Positions 27,301 to 39,300 of a DNA stretch of 64,000 nt are shown piece by piece. The notes below the pieces were generated by a model. That model searched no databases and was not told where the DNA came from. It saw only the letters and a program-made list of their open reading frames with translations. Source of the DNA: Owenia fusiformis (lineage: Eukaryota > Annelida > Polychaeta > Sabellida > Oweniidae); NCBI GenBank assembly GCA_903813345.2, contig CAIIXF020000002.1, forward strand, positions 23,634,455 to 23,698,454, given 5' to 3'. How positions within the stretch are numbered: the stretch's first letter is position 1; every line of letters begins with the position of its first letter. A program made the position numbers and the translations under genes.

Positions 27301-30300
27301 GTAGGAACTTGTTTTCCTCAGTCATGTTAGAAAAGTCCTTATTTGACGTTTGAATTTTATCTAATAATATAGTGCGCTCACTTTCGTAGATTTTGCATCT
27401 CATAACAAAGTGCAGCTCATCTTCAACACAATTATCTGAACATTTTGTACATATGCGTTCTTCTACATTTTTATTTTTGTATCTTCCTGCTTCAACCTCT
27501 AATGAATGGTCACTGAGTCTCAGCTTTGTAAATAGTTTCAGTAGTGAGATATTCTTCAAGATGTATATTATTTTTGAATTTTACGTAGGTTCTCATTTTA
27601 CTATTGTTACTCGGTTTGCTACCAGCATTTATTTTCATCTTCCACTGGTCATTGCATTTAGTGAGAAGTTTTTGTTTAACAGATTTTAAGAATGTATTTT
27701 TTGAGGATGAATCAGGAAGTTTAACATTATTTATATCAATGTCAATACTTTGCAGTGACTTTGCAATGAAATTGTACCACAGACTGTATTTTTTGTATTT
27801 CATGTGTGAAAGTAATTTGCTCATTAGGGAAGTCTTTGGCAGCATGCTTATGTGCGCCCAGTATTTAATTGCACTCAAATGAATATGATATGACATTGGT
27901 AGTCTGCCAGTCTCACTCAATATTGCAAGGTTACTGCAGTTGTGTTTGACATCAAGATTCCATCTGCAGCACTTTATTTGTATATTTTCAATTTTCTTCT
28001 TAAATTTTAATACTCAAGTGAAACACAATTCAACATTTTAAAATTTCATTAGATGGGAGTTTTTTCAGAGTTGCTGATGACTGGACACCATCCCTCTTTT
28101 TACAAGAGCATCTTTTCAGTGGCATTAATGGCTTTTACTATAGCTTCCAACTGATTATTTGACATGAAGGTGGGACCTTGTTCATCAACATATAGACAGG
28201 CAGGGAGTTGACAGGTTGATAAATGCATTTTTTTAAACAACTTAAACACTAAAATTTGCAAATTACTCCTTACATGTACTTTCGATTTGAGTATAATAAA
28301 ACTAAGTATACCTCTGACAGAGAAAAGAAAGAAATTCCTGGTTTTCAGATTCCCGAATACTCGATTTAGGGAAACATATTCTGTTCATTAGCATATTCCA
28401 TTCTCTAGTTAATGCAGCAGTTGCATAGTATTAAACAAATAATACAGATCTCTCCTAGGAAAATCTTTATAACCTGGAAAAGTTGAACAACAAAGATCTG
28501 CACAGATTGATAACGATGCAGTTAAAGGGGAAATACATAAATTGCTTTGTAATGGTTATTTCAATGCTTCTTTTGACTCAATATCTAAAATTAAAACAAA
28601 CACAAAATAAGAAGAGCTACATCAAAAAACATTTACCATCATTGATTGAAAAGAGGAGAAAAGTACACAATAGGACGTGTGAAGTAATGTTGAACATTAT
28701 TACAACGTTTCCCGTACTGCAATCAACTTATGATATGAAGTCACATGGATTTTTAAAAAAATCTCACAAAAAATTTGAAAGTCGTCAAATGGACTTTATT
28801 CATTCTCTCTCATTGAATATGAAACATCCATGCGTTGAGAAGATACATCTTCTTGTGGAAAATAAGGATTTGGAAAAGTATTTAAAATCACTGAGTGGAA
28901 TGTTCTCGGAATCTGACATAGACAGTATGGTTCATTTTCACGAGCTATCAAGTTTTCCTACTTACAAGGCTTATGCCAAATATGCCAATGAAAATCTGAT
29001 GTTCAAGAACATTGCAATAATGAATGCTGATATTTCGCTTGGTGTAGGATTTGATCAGATCAAAGAAAGTTACCTTGTTAAGGACCAGGTTGCGTATTGT
29101 TTAACGAGACACTCATCACTATTACCGAACTGCACATCCAATAAGATCCTCTGCACGAAACCTTATATCGGATCTCATGATGTTCACATTTTCTTCATGG
29201 ATAAAGCTTTCGATAACTGGAGCTTAAATCTTCTGGATTACCAGATTAACGTACTTGGATGTGAGAATGTATTTATTTATGTAATCACGAAGAAATTGAA
29301 TAAAACTGGACTGAACCCATGTTCAATTTTGAAAACCCATCACAACCACTGCTCTGGAATTAGGACTGCAGATACTGTTAATCAAACAAGACGTGTTAAC
29401 ATCGGCCCAAATGAAAAATATTCAAGACTTATTTCTTATTCTAAAAGATTATTTTAACTTCGAAAATTTGTGATTTACAACATGAGAGGTGGTAGTAGTT
29501 AATTGGTTTTAGGCACTACACTTAGTATTAATCTTAGTTTTGCTTATGCTATTCAAGTTGTACTGTTTTTTGATATAATTTAATCTAAAGTTTGAAAATA
29601 TTTTTTTATCATTCATTTACTATTTGTCAGGACTTAAAAAGTGATTTTAGAGATTTTTGAACAAAAAACATTTTTTGAAAAAAAAGTTGTGAGCATTTCA
29701 TTTCTCAAATATTCAAATTTCCCGCCATTTTTGAAAAAAAGTTGAAATTTCTTAATCATCAAATATTTCTTAATGCATTTCAAAAAAGATTATCTTTTTA
29801 ACACCAATGCAAAGATTGAACAAAGGACACACTATTTAACGTATACATAAAAATATTGGGTGAGACTTGAGATAATGTATGCAGCGCCAGTCAAAATTGA
29901 AACTTCTGATTGGGTTCGAAGCCGAGATGCCCGGATATGCCCCAGCAAAAGCCGGAATTCACGTGATTTTTCACGAAGAAGGGGCGGAGTTTAAGCGAGA
30001 TCCATCGAGACTTCTCCATTTAAGGAAAGTGTCAGTCCGCTTATAACTCCGCCTTTTTGCCCTTAAATGGAGAATGCCATTTTCGAAGGGGTCCTTTTTA
30101 GGGGAGATTTTCATCGGTTTTTTCCTAGATCTTTCACGTTTATGGAGTTATTTCAACCATTCTTTGTCAGTGTACACCTCTCGCCAATATTCATCTTAAT
30201 AACCTATTGCCGAGTAATTTATTTTTTTGATTTGACAAAAATTCGATCAGAAACTACCTATTACGAAAAACTCCAGTGATATATTTTAGCTAGGCTTGGT

Positions 30301-33300
30301 CCAAGGGGCCCGTCTTAAGTGCGTGTTGAATTAAATGGAGCCCGGGTGTCGTAGTGATGAGTTTGAATTATGTCGATTATTCGATTGTTATATATAAATA
30401 AACATCGATCTTCGGCGAAGATAAAGTAAGAACAACATATATATCCGAGAAACATGTTGGTAAGTACAGTATTTCATTCATAATGGCAGAAAATCAAATT
30501 GAATCGAAATCGAATTTTCAACTTTTTCAATTTTTTTTCGTTCTATTATTTTGATTTTCAATTTGATTTTTACATTCTATCTTCTTCGTCCTGTGGGACT
30601 ATACTAGGCATAGGCCCGGAACATGTATAACATTGAGTCAAATTCGCCTAGACTACTAGATCTATAGGACTTAGACTAGCCTAAAGCTAGAGCCTTAGAT
30701 CTAGCTCTTTCAGAGGCTGTAGTGATAAAGAAATTGACAAATATTTGGAAATTACCTCCTGTTCAAGTTTCAATCATTTTTATAGATTATATTGATAGAT
30801 TTAATATCACTGAATATGGTATTGCTTGTTCAATAATAAAATGTCATATTTAATGGGCCACTTCAATGTTTTTGCATATCAAAAATATTTTGAAACATTA
30901 GTGATGTCACTAAGGTAACCAAAACTCTTTGAAAAAAATTGAAATTTTTTTTTCGATGTCAATCTTTTCTAAATATGCTAGACTTTCATAAAAAAAACAA
31001 TGTTGATTGTCTAACCAGGTTGAAAGGAAGAATAAATTATGTTTTAGATATCATTGTACCATTGGTTTCTATGAGAACTAAAATTTTGAAATGCATTTTT
31101 CTCAGAACCATTTTCATGCACTGATAAATTCATTTTTCGCTTGTTTATCAACCGATTTTCTTAATTTTTTCGGCAAAAAACATGGGAGGATGAATGGTAT
31201 GCATTGGTATGAATTTTTGGCTAGTTAGAAGATATGAGTGACCTCTAAAAGTTGGTTTTAAATAAATTCACAAATTTTGGAACAAAAAGTCTTTCAAAAA
31301 ACACTTTTTGAAATTAAAAAAAAAGTTTCACATATCACACTTTGATCACATTGGGTAAGACTACAATATAAGCCGAAGTGGTTTAAACTTTACATGGGGC
31401 CTTTAACAAAATTAATGTCTGTTATGATTAATGATCTGATATGGTTGGACCATATTGAATATGCTTATTTAATACAGTATCAGAAGCTGTATTTTTACCA
31501 ACAATATACTGATGCATTAGTATGCTGGGATGTGGACACAGCCGAGAATACATATATTGCAATACACAACTGGCAACATTTGATAACAGGAAAAGTATCA
31601 CTCTATATGACATAATTTGTGAAGCTGTCATGTTCTGGGTACATGCACTCTTTGAAAGGCAAAAGTAAATGGAACTAAATTAAATAGGTTTATCGTTTTT
31701 TTTGTTGTTATGAATTACATGTTATGAAAAAATACTTTTTGCCAATAGGGCTAACAACCACATGTCGTGGTGGGAATGGGTACCCATCCTCCAAACGCAG
31801 GGCAAACATCATCCACTACGTTCCTTCCTTCTCCCACCCTATGATGAGCTGTTGCAAATACGCTGGTAACAATTTGGCAATTTGATTTGCCAGAATTTTT
31901 TCTGATTCATGAATAGGAGAGATTTTGACAAAATTGATTCCTGATGTGTATGAAAATCTGGAAGCCTATGTTCGGAGGATGCTGGCTACCTTGTATTCAA
32001 ATATATTTATCAATGTGTTCAAAATATATTGTCCACAGATGTAATATGAAATTTTATACTGCCAATTTTCTGTAACACTAGGTTCATATTGTTTATTATT
32101 GCAAATTGCTTTTTAGGTTGTATTATATACTCAATATACACTTATGTCCTGCTTTTGCATATTGTTAAAATTTGCAAATATATTACATGTTTGATTAATA
32201 TAAATCATAACTTTTGGACAATAGAATATATGTATGTAAATGTATACAGCTCAATAAACTTTGTATTATCTTGCCATGGTTGAAAACAATGATATACGAG
32301 TACAGTTTTCTCTTACAAATTCAAACTTATAACCATTCCTTAATAGCCCTTAAGCTAAAGGGTCTTGTTGGATGCCAATTATTTTAACAAGAGGATGGTT
32401 ACATGATACTATATTAGATCTCAAACATTGTATTGTCTTTATGATGGTCTCCCAAATGTCACCCAAAAATCAGATGGAAATTCTCTCATGTATGTCTTTT
32501 AATATCTGCTAATAATTTAACTAAGGGTAGAGTTGATAATAAATATTACATTGTTACATATACAGATTCATGAATAGTAGTGTTCGTTGGGATTTGCTAC
32601 TCCATGGAGTTGCTGATTTCTAGTTTTAGACAGCTATATCTTTGATGAAAATAATTTCTCTGAAATAGCTTAACTTAGATTTTTTTTCTCTTATCTAAGA
32701 ATTATTTTGATCCTCCAAATTAAAGCGTCAACCAAGATATTAAATTTACATACTTTGTTAGTGAAATTTTTGCTGGAATGAATGAACAAATGGATGGATA
32801 TACAAGTAATAAAAGTCAGACAGACAATCAGATGGACATTTTTGATTCATGTATGCAATACACCCCCCCCCCCTTCTCCATTTCAATCGGTATGGAGTCC
32901 AGCCATTTTACGTTAATCCATTGAGACAAATACACAGGGCTCAGTCGACTGGATCTAATGCTAATGTATGTGGTTTTATGTCACGACCAAAAGTGGTGAC
33001 ATTTGCTATAATCTCCAATTTTTTGTGGATTTCATGCGGTGGTTTGTGATTGGTGTTTGGCATCTGTAACAAATGGCAGGTGTTGACATTTTGCATGATA
33101 ATGCCTTGTTAACCATTCTACAAACAAACAACCAGCCAATCAAACAAACAAACAAATAAGTGAAATAACCTTATCATGTGTATATTCCATAGATACTATG
33201 TGACACCACAGTGGCAACGTTTAGCAGATGCCCAAGTTTGGAATGACGCAGCCACACAGATTTTCTTTTCCATAAGTATATCATATGGAGGTCTTATTGC

Positions 33301-36300
33301 ATTGTCCAGCTACAATCGTTTCCACTACAATGTGTATAGGTAAGTCATCAGAGAATGTTAGGATACCTTACACTGGCGGCTCCAGAAGCTAACAAGGGGG
33401 TCAAATTTTGAGTAGGGAAAAAATTTGGGCCCTAAAACCAGAAATTGGGCCCAAATTTTGAAAATTTAAGGCCCATTTTTTGATAATTTGGCCTAAAAAG
33501 GCCTAATATAGCCAAATTATGCCGAAAAAGGCCCAGTTTTTGAGGCCCTTTTAAAAAAAATTTGGCCCAAAGATTATGGGGGGGGGCCTAAAATATTTTC
33601 TGGGCCTACAATCCCCCTGGATGTGCCAGTACCTTACATGAGCATTCTATTAATTTTGTTTCTAGTAACTTCTCTCTCATCTTATATGTACACATGTACT
33701 ATATGATAGGTAATAACAGTGAAACCTTTAAAATGTTGTTGTTATTTCTACAGGGATGCCATGATAGTGACCCTGACTGACTCAGCTACATGCGTGTTTG
33801 CTGGCTTTGCTGTGTTTTCAATTCTGGGTGTGATGTCACACTACACTGGAAGGCCCATAGAAGACATTACATCTTCAGGTAGATAAATTTTACTGTGAAA
33901 TATTTCATCTTATATCTAGAAAATATTTTCCAGTAAGATTTTGTCAAAAATTTCTTTGATAGATGAACTTTTGATGAAATATGAATACTACCAGACAGAT
34001 AACATTCAATCTTATCCTCAGGTAGTGTATACAATTATCAGGCCTGTCAACTGTCCCGCAATTTGCATATTTGTCACGCATTTGCTGAAGAATTTGAAGT
34101 CACGCCAGTTATTTTTGCGTGACAGAAAATGTCACGCAAATACGCATTTTACCTGGTAATTGTCAAGCAAAAACATTTCTGTAGAAAAATTTCTAAAAAA
34201 GTTCGTCTACACAGCCAAAATACGAACGCCGAAAAAAAACGTACGCATTTCGTTCGGACTTTTCACGCGAATTACGTATATGTCACGCATTCCGTTCGAA
34301 ATTTTTGCGTACCTACCCCCCCGTTGATGGATGTTCGAAACGCCAGTGTAGCGAGCGCGAAAAACTTGAGGTGTTCAAAATTTGGCAAGATGTAATAAAA
34401 TTTAAACCAAGGTGTTCAAAATTTGGATCAAGGTGTTCAGATTTGGACCAAGGTGTCCACATTTTGAGGGGAGGTGTTCAACATTTCCAAGTCACTCATG
34501 TTAGGTGTTCCCAAGTTGACAGGCCTGAATTATTGATCTCTAGGTATCAGATGCCAAAATTATATTCCAGAAATTAAGAAAATATATTGTTCTGGCTGGA
34601 GTCATCTTTCATCAAGGGTGGTCTATGTTTTGCTTGCCAGCTTTTACCAGGATGGGGAGCTTTTTTCCAGGGGGGAGCTTATTCGCAATTTTGGCTAAAA
34701 ATCATGCGAAAAATTCTCAGAATGCTGAAAAACTGCATGATTTTGAAAGAATTTCTGGCCAGGGGGGAGCTTCTGCTCCCCCAGCTCCCCCTCTGGCTAC
34801 GGGCCTATTTTGTATATTTGAATGTACGCTATTAACAGGAATAAAGAAGAAAAAAAATCTAGGTGGGACTAACATGTAACTTTTCAATTTCCCAACTTGA
34901 CAATTATTTGCCACTTATTTACCTCAAACCACCGCCAACCTGACTATGGGAATAATAACAAAAGGATTCTTCTTTTTCAGGTGTTGGTATGGCATTTGTG
35001 GTTTACCCAGAAGCTGTCAGCTTGCTGCCTATTCCTACATTATGGGCTATCCTGTTCTTCTTAATGCTCATAGTCTTAGGTTTGGACTCTGCATTCATAT
35101 TTGTTGAGACTTTAACAACAGGCATTCTGGATGAATTTAGTGAAAAGCTGAGGAAAAAGCGTATATGGGTGGTGGGTGTGGTTTGCGCCATTTTGTTCCT
35201 GTTGGGTCTCCCTTTGACAACTCAGGTAAGAGGGCTTAAGAGAAAAACACCTTTTTAAGACACAAAGTAGAAGTAGGAAGATAGAGACAAGCAGAAAATA
35301 AGTTGAAAGAATTGTACAAATTTTACAAAATTTTTTTGATCACCATCATTCCATGGAACTGACACAAAAACAGACATGAGCATTGGTTCCAACGAATTGC
35401 ATTTTAATTTTTTTCAAAACTTGTTCTTTTCTATCGTCTGTTTTGATTTTTCTAGGCGCTTTAAATACTATGAATATCCAGCTGTAAAGTCCTATTGTTG
35501 TAACCATTTGATTCATGATTTCTCCAGGGTGGTATTTATCTCCTACAACTGATGGATGAGTATGCGTCAAGATGGTCAGCCCTAGCGATAGGTCTATGTG
35601 AGTGTATTGTGATAGCCTGGGTCTATGGCCTTGAGGCTTTCACATTCAATGTCAAGGCCATGTTAGGAGAGGCCCCTGGACCTTGGTGGAAAATCATGTG
35701 GAAGTTTGTATCTCCAGTTATTATCGTGGTAAGTGCTATTGTACTGCTACCTGTTTTCATGTATTATAACACAACATAACAAATGTACCTGTTCAGGCCC
35801 ATAGCCAGCTTTTGCCAATGGGGGTACATATTTTCTAGGATGGGTTCACATTTGACCATTTTTCCCCAAAATCACTTGGAAAGTTCTCAGAATTTGCCAC
35901 AGGTGTTTCTCACTCCTCCTGATTTTCTATAGTTAACATGTTAAAAGTCTCAAATGGCAAAAAAACTAAATATGTATATTTATGCCCCCCCCCCCCTTTA
36001 TTTTCCCATCTTATTTTCCACCAAATCACATCCACATAATCTCTGATCCCTTTTTTCATCACTAAAATTGCCATTTTGTTTTGTTTTTTAGTTCATATTG
36101 GTCTTTTCTATAGTCGGGTATACTCCTACCAAATATGATGGCTATATATACCCATGGTGGGCAGAGTGTGTGGGTTTCATCATTGCCCTGGTGCCCTTCA
36201 TGTGTGTCCCTGTGTTTGCTATAGTTGCCCTCGCACAAACCAGAGGGCACTGCAGTAATGTGAGTAGAATAATGAAAGGGTTTGTCTTAAACACTGAACT

Positions 36301-39300
36301 GTTCCATTTGTTTGTGACTAAGCTTAAAGATGCATGTGGACTGTAGCAGATTTATATGTATGGTTTGTAGATTTATATTTACGTGTATATGATTTGTCTT
36401 GCTAATATCTGGTGGTGGTTTATTCAGTGTCTTTTCATCTGTATTATTGATCACAATGAAGCTTTGAACAAAATATATCAAGTTTTGTCGAAAGTGAAAT
36501 TAAACCATTAACATTCAAGTTGAAGGCCATGTGAATACACTGATGAACACTAATGTTAATTCTGTATTTTATGCTTGATGTCAACTCTAGTGTAACTCAA
36601 AAATTTTGAAGAGATGAACAATGAACAGATCGATATTCCATGAATTCAATTTAATTCAGCCAATTTTCAGCCTGTTAAATGTACATCCTATCAATTGTGA
36701 ACAGTAAGGTGTTTTGGTATCATGATTTTTTATGATGTCTTGCTTGGAAATAACAGCCGAACTGCTTTCATTACTAAAAGTTGAAAAAGATTTGAGGAAA
36801 TGCCATTTTAATTCCATTTATTCGCACCCTGCGTGCAGACTCTAGTTATAAACTACCCTCTGCCTAGTATAGACTATATTACAGTTTAGCAGCACCGCCC
36901 CCACAGCTCATGCCCGTGACGGCTCGGGTCATAAATCATTTCACACTTACCACACTGACCGATTCTCAATCAATCGGCAAGCTGGAAGGAACACATGCTA
37001 AATCCGTGCATATGCGATTTCGTCAGAAAAAATGACCACATACAAAATTATCCTTATTTCAACAATGAACTCTGATAAGCGCAGTGAGTTCAGAGATTTG
37101 TTGAAAACTGAAAGAGTGAAGATGAAGCTCTCTTTTGAGAAGCAAAGCCGAACGGATGCAAATGGTAATTTATTCAAAATATTTTCATTATTAGAATGAT
37201 GTATTCTGCCATAATGTGTAAATATCCACATAAACATGTGAATCATTGATAATGATTAGCATGTAAATTACATTAAATTGCCATTGTGCATATCTACCTT
37301 GAAATGTAGGTCCATCTGGCAACTGACAGTTGAATATTTTTATGGCTGATGTCTCTTTTGTCAATATTTTACATACAATAAAACCTTTTCAAAGGAACAC
37401 CTCTCAGTGAGGAACACCTATCTTCAGGCAACTTTTTTCAAAAGAACCAAATATTTTTACATTAGTTTACATGTTAATGGACCTCTCTTTGGAATACCGT
37501 ATATTGTTATCCTCGTTTTAGGGCAACTACTCCTCACAAATGATTTGAAAAATATGTAAAATTAGACTCTGGAGAATCTGGAAAATCGGAGTCTAAAAGC
37601 CTAATGAGAATTAGGATTTTGGCCACTATGGAGAGTGTTCAGCGTATGCATGTTTTACTGTAGTTTTGATTTATGCATGGTTAGATCCCCTTCATCTCCC
37701 CTCTTTCAAATAGATTCCTCCTTCATGCTCCTTTAGCCTGCAGTTGGCCTTTACTCTGCAGGTGACCATTCGAGATGTATGATTTGAATGAAGAAATTTC
37801 AAAATTGTTAACAATGTATTAAAAGTGATCATGAAGCTTAGAAATTAAAATTCAAAATCTCTGCTGTTTTTTATATGTCTTTTTAACACTAAATTATTGT
37901 GAAATAATGAAACCCCTGGAATGCATTAAAATATATAAAACGTATGTGCTTGAGAAATATGTGGTGAATGCTTGTTTATCCCATTATAACCTACTGAGGT
38001 TCTATGTACATAACATACGGGAATATATTGGGTATTTATGGAGCAAGATGGATATTTCTATATCTGTCTTGCTATAGTCGAGGTCTGTATCCATCCCAGT
38101 CTCGCTTTATAAAGTAATTTTTCGCTATTTTTTTCATATTTCATATCCAACATTATAATCATTTTTAATTTTGGGACCTTAGAAGGTAGAATGTCCCTAG
38201 AACCATAATAGGAATGTACTGGGAGGTTTTGGACACAGATTTCATCACTCAAGAAATATGTTATCTCCACAATTTATATTTCCCTCGGGATACTAGTGAA
38301 CCCTGTATCCAAAACCTCCCAGTAAATATACATAATCCTTGTGCATGTAATCTATTTCAGGCCCGTAGCCAGGATTTGGGGGGTTCACTTTTTGAAAAAT
38401 TCCAGGGGGGTTCACTTGTGACGATTTTGGTCCAAAAATGGCCAAAATCACTTAAAAAGTGCTTAGCATGGTGAAAAACTGCATGATTTTGAAAGATTTT
38501 TTGACCAGGGGTGGGGGCTCAAACCATCGAACTGGTTGTGGGCCTGTATTTAAAATGCTATAGTGTATCTTATAGTGCTTAATTCTACATAATGCTACAT
38601 CTTAATGTGTCATGTGTTGTGTTTTAACATAGGCAACTCTCGATGTTGTAAAGCCTCGATTTGAGTATTCGACAGATAACCCCGATATCATAACCATAAC
38701 AACCAATCAGAGCTCATCTGATCAGAGGAGAGAGGAGGACGCACAGGAAGACATTTCCTTGGAGTGGCAGAGAATGGTGTGCATCTTATCTTTGTGTGAC
38801 ATCTTTTACGTCTTTATGTTAACTATCTTTTTTTGTTGTATTTTTAATACATTATTACAAATTTATTTTTACAACTACTTCAAGCTTAAAATAATAGTAA
38901 AGAACATTAATTTGTTTTTAAACTATTGCTTAACTTCCAGAGCTGAGTGTGTTTGTGTAATTGTTCTATATTCACAAAGAAGAAAAATATACGTGTAGCT
39001 ATAAATCATAAAATGTCCTAAAGGTATTTAAGGGTATTTTTAGGGTATTTAGGAATATTTAGGGACATCAGTACCTTCAGTTTTCTTTCTACTGAACAGA
39101 TTTAATTTGACTTAATTTTCAAGTTTGAGTTTCAAAGGAGCCTATTATCGAGAACCTTTGAATTGGACAGATCCACTCAAGTCCTACTGATGTATGTCTA
39201 GACAAGGCACCTTGTTAATCATTATGATGTCTGTTTAGAAATTGAAAGATGTTGTGAGGCCATCAAGAGACTGGGGTCCTGCCCTGCGGAAACATCAGTT

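Larger units (their letters stand above)
6319..33192. other. SLC6 intron 6 (26.9 kb), host of a nested gene array
   Basis: The donor GTAATT follows exon 6 and the acceptor is CCATAG at 33187-33192. The intron holds a tandem array of units with intronless genes. Unit A runs from about 6600 to 13345 and is truncated on its left. Unit B runs from 13346 to 19765. Unit C starts at 23840 and ends near 32370, where a fourth unit begins and stops by about 32460. The order in each full unit is a 160-bp repeat block, a minisatellite, a Helitron-like 3' end, the gene, then a conserved 1.5-kb downstream block. Confidence 0.85.

Noticed and set aside
27393-27882. Plus-strand ORFs of 92-98 codons
   Set aside because: Antisense shadows of the LINE coding sequence.
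29905-29930. tRNA-like B box (GGGTTCGAAGCC) suggesting a SINE
   Set aside because: No convincing A box at the right distance and no cloverleaf.
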